A stretch of 64,000 bases of DNA from Effrenium voratum. Its lineage: Eukaryota; Sar; Dinophyceae; Suessiales; Symbiodiniaceae. The position numbers were made by a program, and so were the translations under genes. The notes beneath the pieces are model-generated. The model had not been told where the DNA came from and ran no database searches. It saw only the letters and a list, made by a program, of their open reading frames with translations. The DNA is taken from contig CAUJNA010001504.1 of NCBI GenBank assembly GCA_963377175.1, positions 1 to 64,000 on the forward strand, given 5' to 3'. Below are positions 47,470 to 61,890 of the stretch, in pieces; the stretch's first letter is position 1, and every line of letters starts with the position of its first letter.

Positions 47470-50400
47470 CTCGGCGCGGACGTCGGAGGGACGCGTGGCT
47501 TAGGCGTGCGGTTTTCCATGGGGTTTGTCTAGGATACCCTCCTTCCAACGATGGCAGCTGACCGGAGGGTTTTGGAAGGTTGTTTTGTGTTTTTGTTTGG
47601 GGGGGGGAAGCCCCGTCTCCACTTCCATGATTGTTGGAAAGAGGATAATTCGATGGTTGTTGCCGGATTGTCCATGTTGCGTGGGATTTGTCATGTTTTT
47701 GGGCGGGTCCACATTCATCAAAGGACTTCTTCGAATAGTATACAATGCCCATGATTTCATTTGGGGGCGAAATGGCCCTCATATTTTCCGTTAGAGATGG
47801 GGTTGTTGCCGAGGTGGTCAAGGGTGTGGTTTTAATTTGTCCCATGGTTTGTCCCATTTGTCTGAGGGGAGTCGATGTGTTGTTCCAGTGAATCTAGGCA
47901 TTGTCCGATTTGTTCAAAGATGCTTCCGTATGTTTGAAGTGTGTTGTCAATTCCTGGATTGGCATTACCCCATTGGATAACAAGGCTATCAACCAGCTTA
48001 TATAAGGGCCAGAGACAAGAAGCCACAACACATGAGAGACTTTGAATGAATGGGGAAGCCCCTTTTAAGTCATAGGCTGTAGGGTATACAAAGAGATGGG
48101 GAATCAACTACTGTGGCATCCTGGAAAGGATGCAAAGGGGGTCGCGATTTTGTTCATTTCCAAGCCGCACGATTGTTTGACCTGGCGTGTTTGGCTCATG
48201 GGTGCCCTCGGAAGCACCGCGGTGTTTGCCCAGCAGTTTCAAGCATTCCAGTCAAACCCCGCATTTGGAAACCCCGGAAAACGACGCGCGTTTTGCAATT
48301 GCAGCGCTGAGACTGCTGGCTGTGCTTCTGCCATCATGGAACCCTGATTGTGTTTGCGTTTAATGCGCCTCGAAACGTTAGCAGGCACGTTGGTCCCAGG
48401 CATCGTGTTTTTGGTTTTGTATTTTTAGACCTGAGAATGTTGGAGGGGAACACTTTGCCCACGCACTGAACAACATCAAACGCCTTAACTTAAACTAACG
48501 AGTGCTGAATGCAAGTCCACCAAATTGAAAGAACCGACCTGCCAAGATAAATAAGCGTCAGATCAGAACCGCCGCGACCCCCCCTGAGTACAAAAATGAT
48601 GATTTTTTGGGAGGGGTTCCCGTTCCCGACAGCTCGCACGCACCCAGCCGATGATGGCAAGTCCCTCTTGCATTTGACCTTAGCCGTTCGGAGGAGGGGG
48701 GGAAGTTCGGGTTTCTGGCTTTGATCGGATCGGTTGCTTCACCGACCGTCCAGTCACACTTAGCAGCGTGCCTCATTTGACTCAAGCCTTGCGGATCGGA
48801 TTGCGATCGCACTTGAAGATATTTTGTGTGACAAATTTGCAGTGCTCCGTCTTGCGGAGCAACCAGATTTGGGGTTAACTTTACTTTACTCCAGTTCTTG
48901 AGTCTCTGGGCAACCTGATTACGCGCGCGACACCGAACTAAAAGCAGGTTGGCACCTGCTAGCAGGTTGGGGGTTCAACGTGCTGCGTTGTCCCGCGTCT
49001 CTATGATGATTTCCTTATCCCAAAATGCCCCCAGGGGACTTCAAGTGCAAGGTCAATGTTCTGACCTTGAATAAGGTGAGTCGTATCAATATCCTCTTGT
49101 TTGTGTATTTGTTGTGTGCCTATTTGCCAGGCACGGCGCGCAGCTGGAGGAGACCGGCCTAGATGGGCCCCTTGGCATCGGGCAGTTGGGCATGAATTTT
49201 AGTTGACCCTTTGCATCGCCAGACTTCGCTTGCCCCTTTCACTTTTTGCTTTTTGGCGTTCCTTTATGTCGCCTTATCAGCAACAAGTTAGCTCTATTTA
49301 TGCCCACCCAGCAGTTTAAGAGTGTCATGGCCATCAGGAAGGAGCTTTTGCATAGTCCAACTCCTTGGAACGCCAAGTCTCGGATGTGGCGGGTCTTTGA
49401 TTTGCGTGGTCAGCGCTTCACTCAGCGCGCCCTGTGACACATGGCGTCCTGGGCCGACGGTTCAAAATGTGGAACTCGGATCCAGAGCTCACCCATGAAG
49501 GCTCCATTGGCCTGGGGTCAGCACATACCGCCAAGGAGTTTGTACTGGATGCAAAATAATCCAAATTGTCAATCAAAGAGGGGGGTAACCATTTGTCTTG
49601 TTGAAACACCCCCCAAGAGAGTTGCTTCCATGCAAGAGTCGCCATTGACCGCTTGTGGCGCGTTGTGGCAAGATGTGCAAGTGACGATTGCCAACACCAA
49701 GCAGGCTAGTGAAGGCGACTTCTTCATACTACCCAGCGAATTAAGAAGGGCAAACAACAGCAATTTCGGAACCGGTTCGGGTGACAGGCGTTGGCCATGT
49801 TTACCTTAAGCCCCTTTCTTGATTCAGGGGTGAATGTGTGATTTCTTCGCAGGCGAAGATCTGACGTGCTCACTCAGATGATTCCCGCGTCATTGGCAAG
49901 GCCAGCCATGCTTCCCTTCCAGCTAGCTTGGTTCAACCACTTCCTTACCGGTTCAGTTGGCAGAATTCAAAGTGTTCGTTGCTTGGCTCCTTCATCTTAG
50001 GACAGGGTTCGCCCTGCGAACTCAGCAGGTCAGAAAAGGCAACCATTGCTTGTTGGTGTGCATGCCAGTGGCGATGCGCCTCAGATTGGAGAGTCCGGCC
50101 CTGTCGCATGCAATCAGGAAACCAAAAGGAGGCTGTTTAAACAAAGGCTTGCCGATGCACAGGCCTTGCCCTCGGCCACTGCCACCACTGCCAATGGCGA
50201 GGCGAGGCTGCGAATGCAAATGCAAGACGGTTTTACTTGTTCACCCCCCCCCCTTCCCCCATTTTGGTTTCATCATTCCATGGGGGGTCCCTTGACTTGT
50301 GTAGGGTTAAAATGCTGGATGGCCCTGACTTCATCCAATCATTGGTTGAGGGCTCACAGCTGAATTTGTTGCTTGCTCCAGAGTCAGGGAAGCAACTTTG

Positions 50401-50716
50401 TGCTAAGCATGGGGCTGAGCTAAGGATGCGTTTTATCATGCTTGCGACGCGTCGCTGAGTACCACTTCTGACGTCTGTGTGGGACCCGGTCCTTTTATTA
50501 AAAATAAAGGTCTAAACCAGGGACCCCCCCCAAAAAAAAAAACAAAACTCAGGTTGCATGGTTTAATTGAGGCCAGAGGTCATATGAGGTCATAGCTGGT
50601 GAACAAATCGCTGGGTGCCTCGCATCCCAGGCCCAGCGCCAGCCAGCCTGTCAGGCGGGTCGCGAAATTCGGAAAACTCGCGCGCAAGGCGAAGTGACTT
50701 TTTAGGGAAACTATCT
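47470..50716. other. No recognisable gene
   Basis: Host sequence with short domain-free frames. The longest plausible one is 49441-49809 (+), 122 aa, without a recognisable family. C- or A-rich runs occur near 50247 and 50528. Confidence 0.45.
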
Positions 50717-50847
50717 ACCTACCGTGGATGGACGAAATCCTGCACCACTTGGAAACCATGCGAACCCATGGTTGGTTGGTACTTACACAGGAATCAACAT
50801 TTTAGGGTTTCTTAGGTCGTGCAGGATTTCGTCCATCCACAGTAGGT
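50717..50847. repeat. Foldback element with 29-bp arms
   Basis: ACCTACCGTGGATGGACGAA plus ATCCTGCAC (50717-50745) is inverted at 50819-50847 with one mismatch, around a 73-base centre. MITE-like or a long hairpin. Confidence 0.75.
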
Positions 50848-53800
50848 CCCCCAGTAGTGCCCTTTTGCCCCGTTTTGGGGGGAGGGTTCCTCTACTGAAA
50901 TAGACTACAGAGAAAAGGTATCCGTATTCTAACCTCTCTACCGGAGGACCTAGCTACTGATCCAATCTCCTTTGACGGATGGTCGAACCAGGGCCTGAGA
51001 TGCATGCAAAGCAATGACTTTGCTCAGCGTCATGATGCGCCCCAACCATTCATGACCCACCCAGTCCTGCAGCCTTGCTAAACATGCTGAGCCACTCTGC
51101 AGCACGCTGAAGTCTGTAACATTTGGCAGCATCTGCTACTCGACATAGTCACGGAGCAAGCTCTGCAAATATCACTAGACTGTGTTTGTTGATTGACTTC
51201 AAATCCTGTGCCTACAGCTTGTTCGTAGCAGGTTTGAGTTCTGAAAGAAAGTCCATCGGTGCATTGCCAGCTGAACACACGCCTCGCGTATTAAAGTCAA
51301 ACCTGGTGACCACTTGTGACACATAATCCCCTGCCTCCAGGCACAGCAGTGACTTCCCAGGGAACAACAGAGAGTGCCGCACAACAGTAGTGTGGTCGGT
51401 GACATTTCCTGACATCTGATTTGTGGCTTCCGTTTGGACAACAGCTTAGCTGGTTGCTACTCTGCAAGCAGAGCTGGCAATGGTCGATTTGGCTGGTTTT
51501 TTGGATAAATGATGCACCCGATTGCGGGCTTCAGCTGGAGATACCGATCTTTTTCAGATTTCCTGACAGCTGATTGGAACCTGCTCCTAGACACCTATGA
51601 AGAACCGGACAATCAGGTCCAACCAATTTACTCCCTGGCGCCGCAAGCGACCTCCAATAATCCCACACCATGGGTCGCAAGCCGCTTGAAGAATATGCTG
51701 CTGCCTGACTTCCTTGATGGCTTTTGGTTCGACCTGGACATCTAAACATGTCGGATCAGGAGACGTGTTTCTCCAAGCAGTTCAGCTTGACCAACCCAGC
51801 TTGGACATCTGCGCTTTGAAGCCTATAAGAGCCAAATCCCGACCCCGGTTTGATGAATCTTCAATACAAATGGGGGGTTATTAGCCTCAAAAGTGAAAGT
51901 TCCCCCTAGAATGGAACGGCCCTATCAACCAACCATGGGGGTTTTGGCCTGGGTCTGGAAGCTCCCAAAAGGCCTCTAGTCAATGGAACCAAGTCCTCCA
52001 TTTCGGAGTGGGAGCTTCCATGCTGGTTTGGGGTCCGAGCTCTTCAAACCCTCGCGCCATCTCAGGCCCAGTGTGAAGCCATCGATTGCGGCGCACCTGC
52101 AGGCCGTTTTTTTTGCCAGAGGAAACAGGGCTCCTTTGTGAGTAGGTCATAATTTGTTCGGATTTACTTGTTTAAATTACTGGGGGGACTGGGGCTAGTT
52201 CTCTTGGCATGGCTTATCATTTACCTAAGTGGGTTGAACATCCAAGTAAAGGATACAGTTTGGCCATTCAAGACATTATTTGCTTCATGAACAGGAACCA
52301 CCACCTTATGGGGAGTGCTCGGGTGCTGCCGTTTCAGTTACCCCGTGGGGATTTAGAACTGATGTTCTCTTGGCGACCCTCCACCCCCCCGTCAACGAAG
52401 GAGGTACCCAGAAAGAAGTTCCTTGATCCAAGTCGATTGATTTAGTACTGCTAAGAATTGCTGGGGCTAATTTTGAGTTTCCGTTTGATTTAGTATTGCT
52501 GGAGCTTCCTTTTGAGATTGGAAGCTTCCATTCAGCATTGGTGGACTTGAGGTTCCGTTCCACTTAGTATTGGTGGAGCTTCCTTTTGAGACTTTGATTT
52601 GGGGGGCAGGCAGCAAGACTTCATTGTAGGAACCTCTGAAAATAGTCTTGGGCTCAAATGTGGGGCCTGAAGCACTAACCTTCTTGTGGGTTTGATACTT
52701 GGCAGTTTTCTGTAAGAAAACATCAGTTTGGGAAGCTGAACACTTGAATTTTGGGGAGCAGGCTGATGTGTGTTGAAACATTGTTGTTGGGCTGCCTGCC
52801 GGGGTTGTTGTTTGTATTCCAGGTGTTCATATTTGTCAGCATCCTCGTTCTCGGTCCTAGGTTGACATGATTGTGGTGAAGTTCATGTGGATGTTGTATG
52901 CTGTTGGGATTCACAGGTCGTGAAACATATATAGGGCTTGATGTTTCCCCTTGCCGCTGGCGGTGTGCTATGGGGGGTGGGGGGTGACGTCTCCTGAAGA
53001 CAAAGGTGTGTCGGTGGTGTTTGTGGTCGTGTCCCTTTGGTGTCTTTGTCTCGGTGGTGTTATCCTTGGTATTTCTTGATTTTGTGGTGTTCCAGATTGA
53101 TTTTGGTGTTTCCCCGGTGCTGGTTTGGCAGTGCCCCGCTGTTTTGGTTGCGCCGCGGCGGTGTTTTACTGGTATCCTGATGGTTTGTAGGTGGTTGTGT
53201 CCTGGTTGTGCTCTGTTGGTGTCCGGTACCGTTTTGGTATTGTCCTGGCGGTTTGGTGTCCCGGTAATGTCTTGGTCATGAGTCGGTGGTTTTCAGGTGG
53301 AGTCTTGCTAGTTGTTGTTTTCTTGTGCTTCCAGTGGTGTTTTGGTGGTGTGTTGATGGCCCGTCTTGGTTGTGTTTTTGTTGTGTCGTGCTGTTCCGAA
53401 TGAACATCTTGCCGGGATGTGCAGCGCAGATCCTTTTTGGGGCTTGCCACTGGGCTAGCTTGCAAGACCAAGACAAGCCAAGCGCAGTTCGCAACAGCGC
53501 AAGTGCAGCAAGCAACATGCGCTGCGGCAGCTTACCACGCGGGTGTCCAAGCTATCTGCAGTTTCAAACGCAAGGAAGTCAGGAAAAAGGGCTGCTGAAT
53601 GCTGCGCCTCATGGGGCTCTGCAGTTTCCTGTTGCTATGTCAATCCCCTGTTGGACGCGGCAATGCTACACGCTTTCCGATACCGGTTTCAAAGCATTGA
53701 GGCACCACAAGCGGTACGACTGCATTGCATGATGCTACGTGCCATGGTGGTTTCAACTGCAGCTTGGACCTGCGGCATGCCAACGCATCTTTACTACATG

Positions 53801-56800
53801 CTGAGTTCCACTGGGTCTTTGAGTCAGTTTCTGAAGATGGCAGCAAAGCGAAGTGATTGCATTCTGTGCTCCAGGGAACTTACTTTTCTGAATGAAGTTT
53901 CAAGCCACTGGATGGCAGGAAAACGACGCCATTGTAGATGCTGGTTCCTTTGAAGTCTTGATGTTTCCAAATGTAGATTCAGACTGCTGTTGGAAGCAGA
54001 CACAACGATGCCACATGATCGTTTGAGAAGCAGAGGTGATGCTGTCGCATGCTACGTTTCATTGTGTTTTGCAGTTTCGACTGACTGCTTGCTGCTGCAA
54101 ATGCTACTGCATGCTGTGCCCACGTGTGGGCAAGTACCTACCCGCATGCACCGCAACCCTGTCCCAAAAAAGCAACCGCTTTTCAGCTTCGGGGGCGAAG
54201 CATGTATTGCTTGAAGTGTCCGCGGCGTTGAGCCTCTGCAGTTTAACGCCGCGAGGCACGAAGCCGAAGCCCGCAGGCGCGAGGGGTGCGGAGAACCTGA
54301 AAGAGGGGCGAGTGGCAGGGAAACCTGAAACGCCAAAAGGCGAACGACAGGACATGCTCCAAATGTTCGAACTGGATTCCGGTGAAAGGGCTTTCGCTTG
54401 GCTTGTTTGCTCGTCGGAGCCTTGGGGAACCGTGAGCACCTCTCCAGCCTACCGTCCCAGGAGCAGTTGGGTGTGCGTGCGCAATCTCGTGTTGGTTCCT
54501 TTTGGGATGGATGGGACACCACCAATTTTGGAGGGGTTGCCTAGGTTTAGACACCGCCATGTCCCGATTCGGTGGACCCCGACTTGTTTGGAGTTTGCAA
54601 AAGCAGGCTGCATGGGCTGCTTCGTTACGGAACAGCACTTGCGGTTTGGAATGGCGAGCAAGCTGGTGTTCTAGGTTTGTGCCTTGGGCGGCGTGCCTTC
54701 ACTGGGCATTCAGGCAGTAGGTGTTGCGTGTCGTATACTGGTAGGCGCGCCAGCTGCCGGAAGGACGGTGGTGAGGAGAAAGGGGCGCTGCCATCAGGGT
54801 TTAGGCTTTTGATTGTCTCATGTTGAACCTTTAACGACGAGAAGCAGAGCTGCGCTCAGGGGGAGGGGCCTTTTATGTGCAATGGCAGCAGATATGGGTA
54901 TGCTGGAGGCTCTAGCTTTGATATCAAGCGATTCATGCACATCATGAACAGCATTGCTGCAATTGCATCCCTTTTGCGCATCGTTGTGGCATTGTTGTTA
55001 TGGACATAGTACCCTGTAGAGATTATTGCTACTGGCAATGGCTTGGCGCATGCTGTTGCCGGCATGACGCCGGCGGTTGAGAGCAAGGGCGCCTTCTTCG
55101 AGCCTTACGTTTGAACAACCCTTTGGTTGCTCATGTGTTGGCTTCCCGCTTGGGCATCGCGCCCACTGCGCCTGACATGGAGTAACTAGCACTTGTTTTG
55201 CGTCCATGTTGCTCCCGGCAGTGCAAGAAGAGCTTGTGAGGCAGTGAGTCAAAGCAAAGAGGCACAGACAACCGGAGGTGCTGACCAAGTAGGCTGGTCA
55301 AGCATAGGACCACCATCCAGCGCTCAGCGAGGGAGCCGGACCACACGTGCTTGCCTTTGAAGATGCATCCCTGTGTGGTTCGTAAGCCGTGAGATAAATG
55401 GCGTGAGCACTGCGTGCTCCTTGAGGCGATCGTCAAATTGTTGTTTTGGCATGCGGAGAACGGCTTTCGGCAGATGACAACTAGGACACTTCCAGCTGCC
55501 AGCCTTCACAGTGCTGGGTGTGTCAGTCATCTCTAGTGATGTCGTCTGGGTTTGATCAGAGAAAGCGAAGTTTTCAGCCTGCCCAGTTCCTTTATTTGTT
55601 GATTCGGGCAGGCATGTTCTTCGAGTAGCCCTGAATGGAGTGACAATGCCAAAACTCAGTGGATGATGGAGCCAGCCTTCATGGCATGGAAACTCAGGGA
55701 AGCCCCCTGGCGACTCATGTCCTCTAGGGACCTTCTGCCAGGTTCCATGTTGGAGGTGCAGCAGCCCCGAAGAATTTTGAAGCTCTCTAGGGATAGCATT
55801 CTGTTCCTGCCAGCGAGACTCTATGTACACGTGAGAGGACAGAAGCGAGAAGTTCCAAGTACAGTATTTTTTATTTTCAAGACGCATAGCTTTTTCAATG
55901 GTTGCACTGTGAAGCACTGCGCGGGAATCAGTGGCATTTGAGGCATCGGCTCCGATGAGTCGACGCTGAAATTCGACGATTCGCGGAAATGACAAGAGCA
56001 AATAGCAAGACTCACCCTTGAAATGCCAGGTGCATAAGAACTCCCTGTTGGTTGTCAATTGCAGGACGTGTGCCTGACTAGCCTCTCAGCACGGAGCCTT
56101 TTTGCGAACACTTGATGCGGTCATTGCTTTAGACGCCCAGGCGACACCCGTCATGAGGCAGAGACATGAAAGGGTCATTTTCCAAACGTGGGTTGACAGA
56201 GCCAATGGCCCTTTGCGACGGCAGCCCGGCAGCCCTTGCCGTGTTTCAATAGCCAGTAGTTTCAGCCAGTTCCACTGTATTCAGATTTTCCTACCCTTAG
56301 AATCTAAGAAACGCTTTTTCAGCCGGTTTTTTCCGCCGCTAGTTTCAGCTGCTTCTTGGCAGCACACGATGATAGGCATTTTGTGTCAATTGAGCAAACA
56401 TTGAGCCCCTGAACCTGACATCCGCACCAGCAAACAACCATGCACACACCAGCTTTGTCCCGGGCGCAACCCAGTGCCGGTCGTGCGAAACGCAAGTCAT
56501 GGACCGAAACAAAGACACGTCTAAAATGGGTGGTGTCCTGACCTTGACACCCATTGACACCATTGACACCCGCATCCTGGGTGTCCTTTGCCCAACCCTA
56601 AGCTGTGTCCCGCACTTTACTGTGCATGCTCAAGATCCAAGATCTTGTGTTCAATGCCTTCACGGAATGGCCAGAGACTTTGCCGTTCGCTTTTGGTTGG
56701 GTGTCCGGTTGGCTGTCGAATGCAAGAAGGCTCTTGCCCAGCCACGCATGGGTTCGCAAGCGGGTGTTTCAGATGCACAGCCTTGAAGCTTTTCCGGACC

Positions 56801-59800
56801 TAGCCAGGTGCAAGCTCTACCCGGCGTGCCAGGCAAGCGTCCTCAACACACTGGAGCTTTGTCGCTAGTGGCAACCTCTTGGATCCCGAAGACTCGGAGA
56901 GTCTAAGCCGTGCAGCTTTGACGAGCCGCAGCTTGGCCAACTGGCTGGAAGAACAATGGCTGTGGGCTGCCCAGATATGACACAGGGCACTTGGTCACAG
57001 CTTCTTTGCCTCGTCTGATTGGATATTTCTACTGGGGCCGAGAGCATACATGCAAGCCGTCTGGAGATTAGTCGCCACCTGAACTGGCGTCGTAACATTT
57101 GAGTGCACATTGCTTCTTGATCCCTCTACCTTAAGGACAATGTCGCGGAGGCCGGGTACGTAGTGGGAAGTCATGTTATTTGTTCACATTCTCGGCCTCA
57201 GGTTTAGAATCTTTACAATCTGAAAGCCAAATGTTTGGGTTCTTGAGCCTGTCGGCCACAGGGCCTCGGCAGAGCTTGAGAAGCTGCAGGTTTGGCCACT
57301 GTGCCTTGCCTTATGCCCGAGTCCGCGTAAGGCTGAGGCTGCTTTGGACGGGAGGGCTGCTTCTTGAGTCTGTGTTCCCCACGCTGGGACCTGGCCATCG
57401 CACAGAGCTCCGCGCTTGCAACTCGGATGTCTCGATAGCGGAGTTGACCTTTTCGAGGCCGGATGCAGGCCGCTACCGCTAGATGCTGGCCAGCTGGTGA
57501 GCGCCGCAAGATAGGGGGGCATGTTCGCTTTTGCCGGGCCGCGGGTAAGACATGTGCCCGTTTTCTCGCCCGAGACCAGCTAAGCGGCACCCGTGCAGGG
57601 CCGATCTGGAACTTGAAGGACCGTGATGTGCACTGTGACGAGCCGTTCTGTGTGGAGCATGGTTTCTCCTGTCGGATTGTCAGGGAGAACGGGCCACGAG
57701 TTTGGCTCCCTCTTGCCCTTTGCCAAGCTGACTGGAAGTTGCCGCGCAAAACTCTTGGCTTGAGGCCATCATTGGCAAGTTCCAAACTGGCAGACTGGGA
57801 TGTGAAGCGGCCGTTCGGAGCCAGATATGCTCGCGTGACAGCCGAGGCTGCAAACTCTCAGTTTTAGGAAGTTGGCTGCCAAGATGTTGGATGAACCCCG
57901 CTTCAGGAGCAAAGGGACTCCAGCGCCATATGTACCATCGCCGGCCAGTGCAAGAGAAGTGCCTTTGCAAGCTGCAGCTGCAGCTTGCGCGCTTTGAGCA
58001 CAAACAGTAGCACGATCACACATGCCCAAAGAACAAGTTGGCAAAAGAAAGGTATTTGACTTTCACGAAGGAGAAGGAATGTTCACACCGGGCTACACTG
58101 CGAAGGCAAACTGGGGGGAAATCTGCGTAGGTCCAGCACTCTCAAGACACATTGCCAGGAGGTACACCTCTTGGAGGCGCTGCGCAGCCACAAGGGCGAA
58201 GAAGATTCAATCTCCCCTGCTTCGTTAGGTACCTTTCAATGTTCAGGAAAGGAACGATGGCCTTAGTGGCAACCTCAGCATCCCCTTGAGGTAGTCCGTG
58301 GTGTGGTTGGCCTGCAAGCAACGCACAGTGAAGCCAGCAGGGTGCTGACATGGTTTTCTTTGGTGCCCACTGCTTGCCGCATAGTCTCGCTAAGGGGCAA
58401 ATGGCCCATAACAAGTTGCACTCAGCCCTGGCGTCGACTCCCATGTCAGGAGCACAGCGTGTTGAAGACGCTCATTGCGAAAAGGACTTTTGCCCCAGGA
58501 GCAGCTCGCTCGCGAGGCAGTTGAAGGCTTTTTGCCGGCCTCAAGCGCAGAAGACTTGCGCGGCATTCCCAAGATGTGTGACTTTGGTGTCCGCCTCCCC
58601 CCAACTCTCACAGCGTGGTGCCATAGCAAAACCGAGCAGGCTGGGCCGGGGAGCTTGTTCTGCAGCTTCCTGCTGCCTGTGAGGACAGAGGCACGGAGGC
58701 GCCAAGGATATAACTGTGGTTGATGTGACATGAAGTGAAGCTGGCGATCAGAGGGCATGTTACACTGTGTGGACGAAGGCGACGCCTTCGAATAAGACGA
58801 CAGGCGCCAGTTGCGTTGCTGCTTCGCAGGCTGGGGTAGCGAGCACTCCCCGGCCATAAACAATCCCATGAAGGCTCCCATGCGGTTCTGCAAATCGACA
58901 GAGCACTCGTGACCAAAATGGAACGGCTCACCAATTGACCGTCACTCCTTCGGCTCGCGGAAGCCCAAGAGCTCTTGTCGGAGTCCAATGCCTTGTTCTT
59001 GAGAAGGCTATGCGATCCATTCCCTTCTGTTTTTGAGGGCTGACGCAGGTCCAGGACCACGCTGATGCCCACAATGCCCACACTGCTTCAAAGATGTCAC
59101 CCCAAAGTCGCACAGGAATCTTTTTGCAGGAACGCTGCTTTGCATGTCGGCACGGCCATGTCGCTTGACGCTGCTCAATACTCAGCCGCAGCTGACGCTT
59201 GCCGTCAGCCAATGAAACTAGGACGCCACTGCTGCCCGTGCCGCAGAATCTCAACATGTGCTTGAACTGCTTTCCCGCACGGTGTGCATTGTGACACTGA
59301 TGCCGCACATGGCTGCGGGACTTTTATCTTGATCCGCCCTAGTGCTTCATAGTAGCTTCACCGCTCAGATGCATGGCAAGGCAACAGTCAGGATGAACGG
59401 CAGGGTTTCAGGGGTTGGCAGCGGCTGGAAAAGACCCAAATGGATGCAAGGGCCACGCATGGGGTGCCTCTACGTATTTTTCCGCGGGGCGGGGCTCTAG
59501 AAGGCAACCCTCTCGCAGTTTGCTTTTGAAAAGAGCAGCCAGACCAGCAGTGGGGTGCATTGGGTGCATTTGCTGCATGTGACCTGCGAAACTCGATCTT
59601 TTCCCCACACAGCCGCACAGCGCCCAACAGGGTTGCTTGGGATGTCATGGTCTCTCAGATGTGGCCTCTGAGCAAGTGAAGCCCGTCTCAAGATGAGTCT
59701 TAGGATTGTGCGTTGTGCACGCGAATAAGACTAGTCCAGTGCTGCCTTCGTGTTGCGCGCGACGCGCAGCGGTACTGAACATCGGTTTGTAAAATCACTG

Positions 59801-61614
59801 GTTTTGGAGTGTTAGCAGAGAATCTGCCCAGAGTCCAGCAAGCGCCCTTTGGCTCCCGGAGAATCAACGCCAAAATATTGGTCTTTACAGCTCAAACGGC
59901 TGAAAATCGTCGCCCGGCAGCGTGCCTCAATCGTTGGCTTCCTGTTGTGGTTGAGGCCCTCCAGGCTTCCGTGGGTCATGCCACTGCACGAAAGGGAGCC
60001 TCGGTAGAGACACTGGTCAGGTCGCCAAGAATTTGGTTACACCATGGCTGAACTTTGAATTGGCCATGTTTCATGGATGTCCCCACCACATCCTTTGGGT
60101 TCTTCTCTCAGGCCATGGTTTCCAGATCTGAAGTCCACTCGGTGAGTTGCAGCCATGGATCCCCAGCAAGCTGTAGCGCGTACTTTGGGAAAGGCTTAGA
60201 AGAGCAGCTGGGGCAATCAAAACAAGTCTCACAGGAGTTGATAGCTTTCCATGGGGCGACTCAAGTCCCGCCAGGCCTTGGAATGCCTTTGATATTCACA
60301 CATCTTGGCACGCCTCGTTGCAAGAAGGGTTCCTGCCGGGTACATGTTTGAGCTGCGAGAGTGCAGAATGCAGGTGGCAACCAGCTCAGAGCCGGCGAAG
60401 TGCTTATGAATCGCCCGCTTGCTGTGAGATGCGGCTTACTGCCATTGCCCTGGTTGAACAAGTGTTGGAGCGATTTGCAGGCATACAGCAATGCACCAAC
60501 TGCTTTGCAACCTTGGCCCTTCAAAGCAGCCGGGAAAAATGCCAAATTAACTGTGCGTGTAGCACAGAAGGCCGCAGCTGCAAATGTTCTTCCTAGCGAG
60601 TATTGGCCAAGGAAGGAGGTAGCTTGACGTTTGTGCGCGCAATGCGTCCAGCAAAGCCAAAGGCTCGATATCATGCAACGGTCAAAAGCATTTGGTGTAG
60701 GCGCCAGGCTCTGGAAAACGTAGAAGCTGCTCCATTTGTCGCACGTGACATGTTTATGATAGCGTTTCTGGGGGCTTAGAGCAAGACCTTTGCGATAGAA
60801 TCGTCCGATACCTTTCAAAAGTCGTCTATCCTAGGACGGCATGATGTTCTGCATTTTTGCGCCGCCTTGAATGGTGCGCTCCTCAATTCTTGCATCACTC
60901 TGGCAACAGCTGGCGGTGCCAGGTCACGCAAGGCGTCGCGGGGCGGATGCGTTGCTTGGATCTCCAAGCTCCTAAAGCTGAGAAAGGGCATTCGGTGAGG
61001 CTGGCCAGCTGCAAGCCCTGGCATCCCATTCCTGGGCTCAGCCAAGCTCGCCTTGCAGGCAGGCTGGAGCAGCTTTGTCTTGGCGCGCGCATGGCGCTAA
61101 TGTTTGGCATGGCCTCTCGTTGTGAGACGCTGAACGGCTTCTTTCCCGAGAGTTTATTTGCTCGCTGCCCATCGGAGGATGCAGCCGTTCTTTGTGTGCC
61201 TGGCGAAAAGGGCGGAGGCAAGGCCAACGAGGGCTGCAAAGCCAAGTCCACTCCTCTTGCTGCTGTGCCGAGCCCTGCCATGATCGAGGTTTGCAGTTGG
61301 TTGGAGAGTTTGCCCCAACCCATCCAGAGAGATGGAATCATTCTGCTGATTCGCTGCGCAAAATAGGCACCGCCCAGCGATGTATGTTTCTGTCCTGTGG
61401 AACACTAGTCCTATTGAGACAGTCAGCTGTGCTAGCCAGACTTCCATAGAAAAGCGTGTCACAGTTGGGGGTTTCAAAGTGGGAGTGCGCTGAGACCATG
61501 CGCTGCAAGTCTCCTTTGCACTTTGCGACGGGTACCTACTCGATTTGGCACTGAGTTGAGCGCGTTGGCGCCAGCAGAGCAGGTTCCCCAAAGAGCCGAA
61601 GGGCTTCAATAATT
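50848..61614. other. Mostly unassigned host sequence
   Basis: No gene could be named. Weakly coding-like pieces: 54240-54360 (+), after CTGCAG, rich in Glu/Arg/Ala (FNAARHEAEARRREG); 56605-56868 (+), 87 aa, Trp/Leu-rich; 60857-61366 (+), 169 aa. None has a domain I recognise, and several have equally open frames on the other strand. Around 53000-53400 the sequence is GT-rich and quasi-repetitive. Confidence 0.4.
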
Positions 61615-61890
61615 TTGCTTGGTGGTGCAGCTCGGACTGCCGATGGCACAACAGTTTACCAGTCGCTGCTACAATCCTGCTCGGGTTCTTGTTCAATTCT
61701 GTCTCCTTTGGAGGAGCAGCTTCAGGTGGGTTGGCCTTCGCTTGTCATGCGCTCATCTTTCGCGCAAGTCGTGCTCTGCGGGCACAGCTGGGGCTTCGAA
61801 GTAGCGGTTGCCTTGGGTCAGCAGTTGACTCTCATGGGACTGAATCTTCGAGGTTTGGTGGCGCTGGACTGCCGCTCCAGCTTCACCTGA
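61615..61890 (+). CDS. Thioesterase-like alpha/beta hydrolase fragment
   Basis: The frame contains VVLCGHSWGFEVAVALGQQL followed by LNLRGLVALDCRSSF. G-H-S-W-G is the nucleophile elbow of type I/II thioesterases associated with polyketide synthases. The helix and the V-A-L-D strand that follow fit. The frame stops at 61888-61890. Sequence in another frame continues coding-like to 62031 (PQAFNWRLATETLRLVAPMP), so an intron or frameshift near 61880 is likely. It is upstream-open beyond 61615, so that ATG need not be the start. The N- and C-terminal parts of the domain are missing. Confidence 0.45.
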   Translation: MLGGAARTADGTTVYQSLLQSCSGSCSILSPLEEQLQVGWPSLVMRSSFAQVVLCGHSWGFEVAVALGQQLTLMGLNLRGLVALDCRSSFT

